Part shown: piece after piece, positions 46,355 to 59,999 of the stretch | Layout: every line of letters starts with the position of its first letter | How positions within the stretch are numbered: position 1 is the first letter of the stretch | DNA from: Azolla caroliniana | Lineage: Eukaryota > Polypodiophyta | Assembly (NCBI GenBank): GCA_043228905.1 | Contig: JBHGNT010000005.1 | Span: forward strand, 22,878,001 to 22,942,000 | Length of the DNA stretch: 64,000 nucleotides | Direction of reading: 5' to 3' | Notes under the pieces: model-generated | What the model saw: the letters and a program-made list of their open reading frames with translations, nothing else | The model's database searches: none | What the model was told of the DNA's origin: nothing | Translations under genes and position numbers: made by a program

Positions 46355-48514
46355 CATATGTGTGTGTGTGAGAGAGAGCTATATCAAGAGAGATTATATC
46401 GAAAATGGATATCCAAAGGAAATCTGAAATCTTGATTTCGCACTACCGATATTGTTATACATTAATCGTCAATGAGCGACATCAAATGTTCATTGAATTA
46501 AATATGCATTATTTAAAGTAAGACTAGGCTCGTGATAATTGGTGCTATAAGAGCACATTAAGATACAATGCCGATCAATATTATTGTGATGATTGTCCCT
46601 TTCTTCCTTGTATTGAAAGCCATACATTGAATGTGATATTGGCCTTTATAACCGCCCAACATCTCATAATTAATAATGGAGAGGCGATATTGCTATAGCC
46701 TACATGCCCATGACCATGGGACTAATGGACTATGATTCGAAGATCTCTACTTGTCTTTATACCCATTTATGTAACATCATGTGACCATACGATTCGAGGT
46801 GAAGTCTCACTAATTTCTTTAACACCAACATTTACTAACTCAATCCACCCGCACCGCATTATCTTGTTAAATATTATCTAGAATCTAGTTGGGTTATAAC
46901 GACTTGAAGTTATTTTAAAGACTTTCCATGTGGTAGATGGTTTGCAAACTTAGTCGAAGTTCCTATCAATATTTATAGCTATTTTATGGTCTTCGTCACT
47001 CCATTGGAATTTCATATTCATGGATCTCTAAAGGTTAATTCATCTTTGTGTTTGAAAAATAAGTGTTAAAATGCCACAATGAAGACAAAGAAAAGAACAT
47101 CAACTAAAAGTTTGGCTCCATTTATAATACGTAGAAGTTTGAATCCCATATAATCATAATTATTGAGATTTCACATTTTCGTCGAACTCGTTTTTGAATA
47201 AAACAATGTTCTTCAATCTTAGTGAAATAGAAAATATAAAAAACAAGTAGGTGTATGTCATCATGTCACCTTTTCGTGATAGGTTTGTCCCATATTTAGT
47301 GTTTTTGTCATTGTATAGCCTTGTTTCATATATTTGTCCAACACTTAGCCTATTGTCATTGCATCAACTTTTTTTCGTATGTGTTATTCTAGTAAACACA
47401 CAAAGAAATCATGGAAACAAATTATGACATTCATCAAAAGACATTTTTCAGAATAAGTTGGAATGTAGTGAAGGCTCATCTCATCGTCAACTAAATGGCA
47501 AGTAACAAATAACTTGCGATCACTATATCTCATTGCGAATAGAATTATCTTAATAGGTTTATTCATGTTCCATTAAAGATCCTTCAAAGTCAAATTGAAT
47601 TTGATAAAAATAAAGTTACAAAGCTGCATCGTGACAGGACCATTTTGCCTCATAACTAGAGGGTTGAAAACAAAATCATTTCCCTTTTTAAGGCATTGCT
47701 TGAAACGTGACATTAATCCCATTGGCATTTAACTTAATTAATATGTGGCCAAGCTTTTGTTGAGTTTGGGTTAGTATCGAATTATAGAAAACAAATGTCA
47801 ACATGGAATCATAAATTATGAATTATAAAGTCGTATTGAGTTGCATGTGAATCCTTTCTTTGCGGATTTGATTCTCGGAGTCCTAGTTATATTGTAGTCT
47901 TCCTTTCCCACCTTTGTTTCATTGTCAAGGCTATTCCATGTAGTTTTTAGACACGTCTAATAGTCAACCCATATGACATGTAAGATCCTCACTTATTGCA
48001 CTTACTACAAAACCAATTTCAGATATAGAATTTCAGATACACCTAGCAAAAGGAACACGTTGTCGAGACTATGAGTTTAAACACCTCAGTCCCCATATCA
48101 AAATTGAACAAATGGTAAACAAGATAGGGTCACTTGCTAGACTGTAACCTTACACCATTTGTAAATGAGTAGTTTGCTTAATGGACGGTTCTTGACATTC
48201 TTTGCCTCATGCCCAACATTTTGGAGGGCATGTTTCTATATCCATGTCTTCCTTTTCATCATGTGAATTTGTTGGTTTCTAGTCACATTGATGGTCTTAC
48301 TTCCTTGAAAGGAATATATGAGAATATTCATATTTGCTACCTCATTGTATATTATGAATTTAACAAGCTTCTATGTACTTCTAGGCCCCCATTTGCAACT
48401 CTCTAAGACCCCTCTAACAATATCTAGTCCTTTACTGGTGCATGAAGGTGCATATACAAACATTGAGGTAGTTCATGTTACCACTCTACATTTTACTCAT
48501 CAATATCCCAATCA

Positions 48515-48586
48515 GGACTATATGTTTGTCCTTTGCCACATCTTAGGTAATGGAGGACTATATGTTTGTCCTTTGCCACATCTTAG
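48515..48586. repeat. 40-bp tandem duplication
   Basis: The phrase beginning GGACTATATGTTTGTCC and ending CACATCTTAG occurs at 48515-48546 and again at 48555-48586 without visible change, a recent local duplication. Confidence 0.9.
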
Positions 48587-51215
48587 CTACCATTACCGTT
48601 GAAACAAGAGCCCACCTTATCAAGTACAATTTTAAGGTCATGTTTATGCTACCGGTTATTTCCTTACCACCATAAACATCATAATTTGAGACATATATGA
48701 AAATAGATTCTTTTATACTTCATTATTTTGTGCCTTGGAGTTTGATTTAAAATAATATCTTCATAAAACTAGCAGTTCCGATCAATCATCTTGCATGTTG
48801 CACAAGACTATAACATTTGTGATTGTCATCGATTTAATGGAGTCATCAACCATCATGATCAATTGAAGATACGTATTATAGAAGTTGAATCCAAAGTAGA
48901 CACCATAATTAACATGATGATTAGTTCGGTCAATATAATGCGCTCGGTTTGTTGTTTATGAGTGTGAATATTCACTCAAGTGTCCATTGGACAATTAGAA
49001 ACTCAATACAATACCTGGCGCAAAGGATAAGACCTGCTAATTATTTAGTACTTTTTTTCCCCTCGAATATGCTGTGATTTACTACAACTTTATAAGTTTA
49101 TTCTGTATTTTTCATTAAAATTTGGCATTGCTCCATAGCCATCACAATGATATTCTGATTGCTAGCTAACAATATATTTGTACATGAATATCACTTTAAT
49201 TTACGGCCTTAATCATAAACTCACTTGGGTCATGTGGCCCACCCTATGCGGACGGCCATAATTTACAAGGACTAGGCTTTTTAGCCACAAACCAATATCG
49301 TTGGAAAAGCCTATACAAAGAATTACAATATAAAGTTGTGGCAGGATTACAACTTCGACAAAACCCTAGAAACGATAACTATAAAATCAATCTTTTACAT
49401 GTAAGATAACACCCCCAACTCTAAGCATATGAGCCTTCCTCTCAAAAATGTGTGTGCAATCACTACTCGGAGAACTCACACACATTTATTTCTACACTTT
49501 CCATGTGCAATTTGAATAATCGATTCGTGTTTTCTAAGACTTGTGTTTGAGCTTTTTATGAATGTCATAATTTGTCCGTCACATGACACGACCATGAACA
49601 TAGACACAATCTATGTCCCGCTCTTTCTCTCTTGGTGACCCATGGACTAGAGAACTTGTGATTCCAAAATTCTACCATTGTGAAGTATATAGCAAGAGTT
49701 GGTGCGTTTATAAGATTGGTGATTGTGTCTGGAGTTTGTATATAATCCTTGTAAGATCATGCACTCGGGTCACATAAAATCTCATGAAGCGTGAAGTTCA
49801 AACACATCATTAAATAGCACACACAAGTCGTTGGGACCTATTGCCCCCACCCCCCCACCCCCTAGCAAGGCAATTATAAGCCTACCCTACCCTAGCCAAC
49901 GATAAATTAAATCATAGAAAGTCTTTCTTCTCTCACACACACACGTACACACACAAGATCACGAATCCGAATCCATGCCCAAGCTTGTGACATCCCCTTT
50001 AAATATAAAGATTAGACTTAATTCATTAACATTCCTAGCTTCCGTTAGGCCCATCCATACCACACCCCCCCCTAGAAAAGTGATAAAGAAAAGAACGCGA
50101 AGAATTCTATATAATGTAAGCACTCGCAGTATATACTACCTACATACGTTGCAATCATGATATTGACACCGCAAAGCAAAAATGGGACGATGGTTTTGTC
50201 CATTCCTCGAAACGAAATTCAACATTCTCATTCTCATTCTCCCATTCTCTCTCGTCAATCATTTGATACCCCCAAGACATGCATTAATATTGTAATATAC
50301 GATGTGTTTTGTGTATGAATGAATGAATGAATGAATGAATGATGTGTGGTGTTATTGTGGCACGGCTCTTGTGTATGGTGGACACCGCGGCCCCGAAAGG
50401 GGAATGAATCGAGTGCGTATGTATGTGTGCGAGAACATGTTCGACTCAAACACACACACACACACATGATACATTCTAATGTTTTCTCATTCTCCACACA
50501 TGATCAATTGTAATCAATACTATATGTACATTTATATAAATATATATAAATAAATAAATATTTATATATATGTATGAATGTATATATATATGTGTGTGTG
50601 TGTAATCAATTATAATGTATACATACATATGTGTAGATGTATATCTATTTATTTATGAGTATTATTATATGTAAATAACTAAACATCCTACTACTTTTGA
50701 ATATCTTTGATTTTTGTTTTTGTTTTAAATATATATTAAGAAAAAAAGGTTCTTTTTCTTTGCTTTTCTCCATTTTCATCATATCTTGTTGTTATTTTTT
50801 TCTCTTATGGATTACTATAACACATATAAAATAGAAATATAAACTCAATACATAAATAAATTCATTTATTATATATATATATATTATTCTTATTTATTAT
50901 ATTTGTTTGAGCCATAATATATAAGACCTAACATCTCCTTTGCTTTTTGTTTTTCCTTTTATTGGAAAAATATATAATAAGAAAAAGAGCTTATTTTTCT
51001 GTTCTTTTCTCAAAATTATTATCTTTCTATGTTGTTTTTTCTTCTGGATTATTGGATACATTATAAATATATTAAATAGAAAGATAACTAAGATAAAATA
51101 TAAAACTCAAAATATATAAAATAAATTCATTTATTACGATACATATATATATGTATTCATATGCAAAGAAATGAACATGTGCTATATTTGCATCCTTCAA
51201 TTATTTATATATTTA

Positions 51216-51251
<36 letters not shown>

Positions 51252-51648
51252 TGATAAAACAGAATTAAATATGTAGTGGATGAAAGAATTCATGTTGAGT
51301 TTTTTCTCTTTTGGGGTTTTTTTGTTGTTTTTTTTAAAACAAAATTTTGGTTTTTAATCTTTTTGACCAATGCCTGCCTGCCTCAGAATTCACATATATA
51401 GAATTTAAAACAAATAAATTGATTAAATTATAAAAGAAGAAAAAAATAATTCAATTGAATTAATAAGATCATGGATCAGAGATGGCAAAAATGATTAGTC
51501 TCTCTCTGCTCATTGATTGATTCCTTCCATTATTTTAATTAGGGTTTCTTTCACACTCTCTCTCTCTTTCTTTCCTTCTTTCTCTGTCTGTCTCTGCAGA
51601 TTCATATGCATCTCTGTATATATAAATTTCTTTTAGGGCTTTTATATA

Positions 51649-51682
<34 letters not shown>

Positions 51683-51735
51683 TATGTAGGGAATATCTGT
51701 CTGTTTTTCTGTTGATTCTTGATTTTTAGGTCATC

Positions 51736-54700
51736 ATGGAATCGAATCCCACCATTCCAGGAATCCATCCAGATCCTCACCTCCTCACCCCCTGCATTGA
51801 CCTAATCTGCCCTAATAATCACCTATTAGCAGCACTGCCTAATAATCGAGCTCCTAATGGCGCTTCTGATCTTGATCTGATGAGCCATCAGAATCTTCAG
51901 GCGAAGAGGCAGCGGAAGAAGAAGATGATGATGATGATGAAGAAGAAGAAGAAGAAGAAGAAGAAGAAAAAGAGTCTGTCGCTGATGATGATGGTGATGA
52001 ATGATGGCGATGGCGATGATGAAGAAGAAGATGATGATGGCGATGGCTATGGCGATGGCGATGCCTGCAGGTCTGCTAATGGCGTGATCAATGGATCCTC
52101 GAGCACACGCCATTACGTCCGATCGAAGCAGCCTCGCGTCCGCTGGACTGCAGAGCTTCATCAGAGATTCCTCGACTGCGTGAAGCACCTCGGGGGTCAA
52201 GAGAGTAAGCAAAATCCCCCCCCACCTCGCCATTAATCCAATCCTGCGCGAATCATGATGACCAGCCCTCCTTACACTTGCTGTTTAATCATTTCTGTTT
52301 TTGGAGGATTTTTTCTGCAAATCATGATGACCAGTTGTCATTAGACTTGCTGTTTAATCATATCTGTTTTTTGAGGAGTTTTCTTCAAATCATGATGACC
52401 AATTCTCATTAGAATTGCTGTTTAATCATTTATGTTTTTTGAGATTTTTCTGCAAATCATGATGACCAATTCTCATTAGAATTGCCGTTTAATCATTTAG
52501 AACTGTGTTTTGGGGACTTCTCTGCAAGACCAGTTAGTTCACTCTAGAATTGCTGTGTAATCATCTCTGTGTTTTTGGGATTTTCCTGCAAATCATGACC
52601 AGTTCTCCTTAGACTTGCTGTTTAATCATTTCTGTTTTGGGGGGAATTTTCCTGCAAATCATGACCAGTTTTTCATTAGAATTGCTGTTTAATTTCTGTT
52701 TTTTTTGGGGGGGATTTTGTCTTTTCATGTTTCTAAGTTCGCCATGACTGCAGATGCCACGCCCAAGTCTGTGCTGCAGCTCATGAATGTGAGAGGGCTC
52801 ACCATCTCCCATGTGAAGAGCCACCTGCAGGTGTTTTTAATCAATCAACAAAATCACTTGCAACTATTTTAGTATCAATATTGGATTGATTAGCCGATCC
52901 ATCCATCCATTATTATTTATTCATCGATCTCCATGGATTCCTGCTATAATCTCTGCTTAATAACTAACTACTTTCCAAATTTAATGATTTCCTTTACATA
53001 AATTTATCGACTGCATCTTCCAATTAACAATTATTTTAACAGATTACTCTTATTAATCATTCATTCAATATACATATATTATATGCAGTCATCTAATCCA
53101 ATACAATTTAATCAAATTCAATTCAATACAATTTAATCCAATACATTTTCAATACAATTTAATCCAATTCAATTCAATGCAATTTAATGCAATCCATTTC
53201 AATACAATTTAATCCAATCTAATTCAATTCAATCCAATTTAATCCAATCCAATTTCTTCTTCTTCTTCTTTTCACTGTGGATGATCGATCCATACCATTA
53301 TCATTGCAGATGTACAGGAGCATGAAGATTGATCATAATAATAACAGCAACAAAAAGATGGGCGCAGCAGCTTTATATAATAGAAGCCCTAGTTTGGAGC
53401 TTGACTGCAAGCAGCAGATCAATATTGCAGGGATGATTCATCAAGGAGGTGAATGGTGATCCTCATTATACTGGGATTTGCTTCTCTGCTAGTTTAATCT
53501 CAACATTGAGGAATCGATTTTTTTTTTTTCTTGCAGGAAACATTGGATTGAGCTCTAATGATCTGAAAATCAGCCCACCGCTAGCTAGAATTTCATCAGC
53601 GGCAAATTATGATCATCAGATCAACGGCGCCACATGTAGTGGAGATCATGAGCAGAGAAAGGCATTAGATCCGTTTGCAGCTGCAAGGATTGACGATTCT
53701 TCTAATCAATACAATAACCTGAGCAGGATCAGTTCGTTATTAGGGTTACCCTGCAATATTAGAACGTCTCTGCACCCCCTTACCACCGCCTGTAGCGAAG
53801 GAGACATTGCAATCAGTCATCCTCAGGCTATTAGGTGGGTTATTTTTAACCTGATTTTTATTAATAATTAAGGATGGAATTCGGGAGAATTAAGGATGGA
53901 ATTGGGGAGAATTAGCAGGGCTTCCATCTTGATTGAGAATCACAGAGAATTTTGATGGAAATAAATTAGGGCTTTAATTCGAGTGAATGCAGCGAGGATT
54001 TGTCACAAACAATTAGGGCTTTAGGGTTTTGAATTGGATTTGATTGCAGAGGAATTGATTCAAATGACCTGGGATTTTATTCTGGATTGATTCCAGAAGA
54101 ATGGACGTAGATAAGGCGGTTTCATATGAATCCGATTGCGAGAGAAAATTAAAGCAAATTACAAGGGTTATCTTCTAAATTGATAATAACAGGGAAATGG
54201 ATACGTATTAGGGTTTTTTATCTGGATTGATAAAATAAAAAGGAATTCAGTACAAAGCAGGGTCCTTAATCTGGACTGATTACAATGAAAATTTGATGCA
54301 AATACTTAGGGTTTTAATCTGTATTGATTACGAGGAATTGCTGGAAATAATTGGGGTTTTAATATGGATTGAAAACAAAGTAATCAATGAAAATAAGTAG
54401 GGTTTTAATCGTTAACAATAAATTGCAGGAACAACGGTGATAGAATGCAGTGGACAGTTTTTAATGAAGGATCATCGCCCAAACGAGCGATTGATTGGAG
54501 GCAATTAGAGGCTAATCACTGGACCATCAATAATCATGACAGAGATAATATTGGAATGATCGATTTCTCCCAATTGAAAAAAAGCGATCATCGGGCGGAA
54601 TTACCCTTAATCGATCGGCTTGTTAAATCCGAGAATGTGATCATTAACGATGACGCTTGTCATCAGAACCTCACATTAAGCCTCTCTAATCACAACCCAT

Positions 54701-54876
54701 CCATGATTGACACTAATGATTGTGTCCAAATTAGTGGTATGAGTAATCGACGTAGCAATTCCAGAGCGATCGACAGTCGATCAGATCATCTCTCGATGAA
54801 TATTTCGTCCAAAAACGACCAACAGTTCTGTCAATCCTTAGTATCACTAGATCTTACCATTTCCAACTGGAATTAA
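51736..54876 (+). CDS. GARP (G2-like) MYB-related transcription factor with EAR motifs
   Basis: Five exons (51736-52204, 52754-52830, 53310-53448, 53537-53834, 54429-54876) join in phase to 476 residues. Exons 1-3 encode the GARP DNA-binding domain: RHYVRSKQPRVRWTAELHQR, FLDCVKHLGGQE, then TPKSVLQLMNVRGLTISHVK, SHLQ and MYRSMK. HVKSHLQMYRS marks the KANADI/G2-like group, and the preceding RHYVRSK places it nearest the Arabidopsis At2g40260-type G2-like proteins rather than KANADI itself. The last exon has LTLSLS (LxLxL) and a C-terminal SLDLTIS, EAR-type motifs that recruit TOPLESS co-repressors, so a nuclear repressor is likely. Exon 1 also encodes poly-Met/poly-Lys and a Gly/Asp/Glu-rich tract from expanded GAT and AAG triplets. 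Introns 1 and 2 are full of minisatellite. Confidence 0.9.
52241..52738. repeat. ~67-bp minisatellite filling intron 1 of the GARP gene, seven copies
   Basis: Copies start AATCATGATGACCA, continue CATTAGAATTGCTGTTTAAT and end with a T/G-rich run and TTTCTGCA. The fifth copy is the most diverged. The array occupies nearly the whole intron between the donor at 52205 and the acceptor at 52753. Each unit end (TTTCTGCA) resembles a weak polypyrimidine-CA acceptor context. Confidence 0.92.
53095..53255. repeat. Short-period AT-rich repeat in intron 2 of the GARP gene
   Basis: Words of the type CAATACAATTTAATC and CAATTCAATCC recur with periods of about 5, 10 and 20 bp up to a TTCTTC tract before the acceptor at 53309. 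Confidence 0.85.
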
Positions 54877-56741
54877 ATTAATAGCAATTATTATTCTGAT
54901 CTTAATCAAATCATATTCAGTTTGATGATTAGAGATACTTCATTGAATTATTCATAAAATTCTTTCTATTAAAGCCTTTCTTAGGGATGATTGATTCAGC
55001 AGCTCATGGTCCACTTTATTCTAATCAATGGTAAAACCAGTGCTAGAACCAGTGTTTAAAATTAGTGCTAAAACAGTAAAGCTTAATTGATTGGTATGAT
55101 TAAGCTTGAGATTAAGTTAAAGGGGGGTAATCATGTTAATCAAGCTTATGATTAAAGAAGAATCCATTGTAATTAAGCTTAAGATGATGTTTAACCCATT
55201 GTAATTCTAAACTTTAAAGAAGAGATTATGCCATCGCATTAAATGATTTTGTTGGATAAACATTCCCAAAATGAGTGAAGATTTTTTTCCAAAGGTCCTT
55301 TTAAGTTTTTCCTTTCTTTCTTCTTCTTTCTTTTTATTTTTCTTCTTCTTCTAGGGTCCTTTTAGCATTAATGATAAATATGGAGCCTTTTTGTTGGGAA
55401 TTAAGCACCTTTGATTTCATTCACACATTCAATTCAATTCAATTCAATTTCAATGAAAGTCTTTTGATTAATTTTCTGCACTAATGAGGAGGGGGTGCCA
55501 ATTCAATGTCTTGATTTGATATAAGAAAGGTTTAGGTTTCTTCTATAGAATTCTGCCATGTCCGAGGGCAAGCCCCACCAATCAAAGACTGATTTTTGTC
55601 TGAGGCCCGAGGGTTCTCATGTTTTTCGAGCCACACCAATAAAGACTTGTCGATCGAACTTTAGAATTTGAGTCCAGTAGGAATGGGTTTAATGCCTACG
55701 AGGCTTAGGTTTCTACTATAATTCGCGATCAAAGAGTGATTTTTGTTGGGTTTCTCATGTTGTTCGAGCCACACCAATCAAGACCTGTTGATGGAACCTT
55801 AGAATTTGAGTTCACTAGGATTGGGTGTAATGCCTATCTACTAGCTTTCGTACCCTCGTGTCACTAAACATATGAAGGGGGGAACTTCTAACAAGGTTCT
55901 TCGCTATTGAGAATGAACATAAAAGTGACACTTCGTCTTAGCCTCTCTCATTTAATTACCAAGAGGTAGGGCTACTTTTTCTCGGGGAGAGGGGTTGGGG
56001 GGTTGGTCTACCCATGTCTTCATTTTGATTTTGTTCAGTTGTTGTGGTCACTGTTTGAGAATGAACAAATGCTATGCTTTTTGGTCTTATAGGCTCGTAG
56101 CATAGCAAGCTACCTAGAGGTGGAGTTGCTTGGCACGTTCTCAAGTCTATCAACTGTGTTTGGATTGATTTAGTTATGTTGCGATAGCTTCGTTGCGGAT
56201 AAGATCTAATTCGTAATCTTGAATTTTAGGTAGGGTGGGTCTCAAGTGTATCCCGAGATGGTGTTAAGATTGCAAATTGTTGTACATAATTTATGTGCTG
56301 TACAACTTCCATGTGAGTTATACATACCATTTGTTTTGTGTCTAAAAGAGCAAAGGAATATATAACTCCTACAACATATTGAAAGCTAGCACTTTTTGAG
56401 TATCTTGTGTGTGTGTGTGTGGTACATTAGCTCAAACATACATCTCTCATAAATGTAGCTTACCAATCATATAGGCCTGAGCAATACTATTCCATATGGG
56501 GAAAAATTAGGAATGACCATGGTTAGTGATAGAGTACTCTGAATTCAAACTCTCAAATGGGTCTGTACATGAGATGATCCCTAGTAAATACAACATGTTC
56601 CCGTGGTCAGAGGGGATTTGGGGCAATGATCCCATCAAAGGGTCCTAGCAAGAAATCAATGCATCAATTAATATAGTCTCCAAATTAGATGATCGACTAT
56701 ACACTCCTCTTTTAAAGGAGTGGCATTCACTTAGAAACCAT
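54877..56741. other. 3' flank of the GARP gene and intergenic sequence; two-copy ~170-bp repeat near 55587-55835
   Basis: No gene is supported. Two diverged copies of a segment containing CAAAGA(C/G)TGATTTTTGT, TTCGAGCCACACCAAT and AGAATTTGAGT lie within 55587-55835. Confidence 0.6.
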
Positions 56742-57033
56742 TAGCAATGGGCCCGGTTTCGGCTCGAACCGATCCGAACCGAAAAACCGTGGCTTAACGG
56801 TTTATAGGTTCAAAGATAAATAAACGGTTTGGTTTGGTTTCAAATGTTACTAATCGATTTCGGTTCGGTTCGGTTTTGAATTGACCGGTTTAGCAATTTG
56901 GTTTAACGGTTCGGCTCTAAACGGTTCGGTTTAAATGGCTTCATAAATTTTAAAACAATTTGGTTCGGTTTTTATTATTAATAAATGGTTTGGTTTGGTT
57001 TCAAGGCCAAGAAACCGAACAGGCCCATTGCTA
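56742..57033. mobile_element. hAT-type MITE 2 (292 bp), same family as MITE 1
   Basis: The ends TAGCAATGGGCC and GGCCCATTGCTA are perfect 12-bp inverted repeats. The flanks GAAACCAT at 56734-56741 and 57034-57041 are an exact 8-bp target duplication, the hAT size. The interior is packed with GGTTCGGTTT and CCGAACCG motifs. The end sequence (TAGCAATGGG) matches MITE 1 (TAACAATCGG) at 8 of 10 positions. Confidence 0.93.
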
Positions 57034-59999
57034 GAAACCATACATAATAGACCACCAATGCGCATTCAAAGCTTTATAGAAGTAGTGATGTAGCTCATAT
57101 GAGTACAATATCCAATATTTGTTATGATGGCCACAATGTGCAATCTTAAGCATTAGTTATGTTGCCATCTTTTTGCCCCAAGCACATTGGTGGATACAAA
57201 GAGCCATTCTAGGTGCATTGCCTAATTGATTTAATTTATCGTACTATGAATGCTAAGTTACATCAATTCTTACTATATGTGCACTCATTTTACTTAACAA
57301 GTATGATCGGACATTACGTGCCAATTGAAAATGTGAAAGTCATTCCTTGTATACATTAGAAAGAATAATTTAGACATGTCCATAATATTTCATCTAGGGG
57401 TTATTGTATTGAAGTTGTAAAATTATGTGATGCTCATGACTTTCAACATCTAGGTTGTGGGTATCAAGCCTTGATAGAAAAGCTTAATGTCGTGTTCATC
57501 AAGGGACTTGTTGGAGTTTCAATTTTAATGAGATAATGCACACACATAATATGCTCCTGAAAGATGCCTTCACAACTTAGGTAGTGTCACATTTTCCACA
57601 ATATGGAGAGTGAAAATGACAATATTACCAAAGTATGATCAAACTTTAAGGCAATGTCGATAAGAAGTTGGCACGTTACGCATGCGCGCGTGTATAAGTG
57701 AGTGTTCTAGAGCAAACCTCAAATTTTATTTATGGAATTCACAAATTGCTGAGCTTTATGTGTATGGAAACTAATCTCCTTGATTTAACTAAAGAACTAC
57801 AAAACATGCATATTACAATTCCAATAGTCAAATATAGAAGTACATTTCACAAAGGGCACATACAAGACATATTATGAGGGGAAAAGTACGTTTTCTCCTT
57901 GGGGTAAATACAATACCAACTTAAGATTTAGACGTATACGAATTAAACTTCAATCACCATGAGTTGGATGTAGGTACAATTTAGAAAACGCCCGGGCAAA
58001 TTCCATCTTGTGGGGTCAAGAAAGTTGGCATACATATTCACACCACGTCAAACTAGGATTTGAAGCTTTTAAAACACCTCCTTGTATCATAATCTTTCAC
58101 ACTTGAGATAGAATACTTTTTGTTATTATGAGCTTCTCACGTCTTAGTAGTTCTATATCAATGTAGTAGTAAACTATGTAAATTCATAAATAGATACAAG
58201 TACTACACAATCAAAATGGCTTTGTTTTTGTATTTTCAATCCAATTTTGGTTGGTGGAAGATGCATTTCATGACGTACTAGAATGTTGTACATGAGATGT
58301 TATTTTACATATTGGCCTTCACTATGTTGCATGAATTGAGAATTTCTCAAAGTTCACGTGAAAGATAGTAGTAACGATGAATAATTACTTCTATAAGAAA
58401 TGTTTACCGCGATTTTGAGAATCACAAACATTGTTGACACTATAAATGAGCTTGGTTAAAGGATTTCACTAAGTAATTTTCATTACTCCAGTAAGAAACT
58501 TGTTGATCTAACAACATCAAACTTGGTGCTTGTGCACAAAAATGGAAAGATCCATTCAGACATCAGGAATGTTGCCTTAGGACTTCTGCCTATCCATGTA
58601 ATGGGCCAATATTGGATGAGAACCTGCCAAACCACTTGAATGTACCCTTTGTTCAATATGGCAAAAGAAAAAACTATTCAAACTCCACAAGTTTTGAATT
58701 CTCTCCTTTTCCGTACAACATATTAAATGAAAACATGAACTTGGTGTTAATGGTTGCATGCTCATCTACTACTGTGCTAACTTTGAAAACTAAACAATGC
58801 CCTTTATCATGAATGAAGGTATATTAAGAGAAGAGATGAATATGAATAAAGCTGAATGAAGGTACAATAAGAGAATTGAGCGACATTCTTTATGAATTAA
58901 AGAACTTCTCCTTATCTCGAAATTTGAATTAGGCCTATACATTTGAGACACTCAAATTTCAATCCTCAATAGTTACCATTGGCCCTATTCAGCCCTATTC
59001 AATATCATATCCTTGGGTATTATGAAAATCTAATCATACATACATATGTCATTGTAATGCGAGAGGTTTTTCTTTTTCACAATACTATATGCAACTTACA
59101 ATGTTTGAACTCAAGATCTTGATACATGGGACAATATCATCGTAACCAGTGAGCAAGGCTATTAAGACAAAAGAACCAACTTCATCCATTTTCACATTCA
59201 TAATTGAATATGAATATAATGAAAAATGTTGTTAGAGGGCGATTAGTAGAAACCAAATTTTAGAATTAGATTATAAACTTCATTACTCTTACTCAATACA
59301 CACTTGATCAATCCCCAACACCTATTTGATGATAAAATGAATTTTTAGCATACATGGTTAAAAACATGGGAATAGGAACAAAAAGTTGTATCCTTAACAT
59401 AACTTATTAACTATGCAATAAGTTATGTATAATTTAGTTGTTTGGCCTCTATGGTCATTAATTATTTATGATCACATATACATTGGGATAAAAGTCCCAC
59501 TCCACCCAAATTTGTATTCTCAATGTAAACACACTTAAGGTTAAGGTAACCTAAGTATAAAAGTGTAGCTGAACCTTGTAACAAAGAGTTCGGCGGGTAA
59601 TGGAAAAACTATCTCTTGAGCTAAAACTGTCTCTCTATGTAACTATTGTCTTGTTGTCGTTCATCTTCTGATTAACATAGTGCGCCTCACCATCTCTATC
59701 CCTTGCTATCCTTGTTGTTTGCTTGATTCACTAAAAGTTCCTATCTGCTTCCTTGCAACTAGTCGGCTCATCAACAACACTAAACGGCTAAGACACTTCT
59801 AGTGTCATAAATATAAGGACATAAATAAATATTTAGGACAAATAATATTGTTAGACAAATAAAAATATAACAGATTCCTAGGTGGATTTAATGCCTCATT
59901 ATGTATGCTCAATCACCTCATTGTACTCGTATCGAATTACGGGTGGATCGATGCAACTTTTGGTTCACCGATTTCGTGGCCCCCTCGGTAGACTTTGAC
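57034..59999. other. Intergenic, no gene seen
   Basis: AT-rich sequence without recognisable domains, RNA genes or clear repeats. Short open frames near 58577-58812 look accidental. Confidence 0.55.

Larger units (their letters stand above)
38424..51735. other. Gene desert, AT-rich
   Basis: No coding region is supported over 13 kb; frames are short and lack domains. Separately listed are a hAT-type MITE (40890-41250), tRNA-like sequences (42424-42605), a small duplication (48515-48586) and microsatellites. Other simple tracts are GT at 46323-46349, GAAT at 50316-50343, TAA at 51215-51250 and TA around 51645-51685. From about 50500 to 51735 the sequence is extremely AT-rich and ends as the promoter and leader of the GARP gene. 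Confidence 0.6.

Noticed and set aside
51826-52233. Minus-strand frame with His/Ile-rich runs opposite GARP exon 1
   Set aside because: It is the antisense of GAT/AAG triplet runs; the plus strand has a complete DNA-binding domain across spliced exons.
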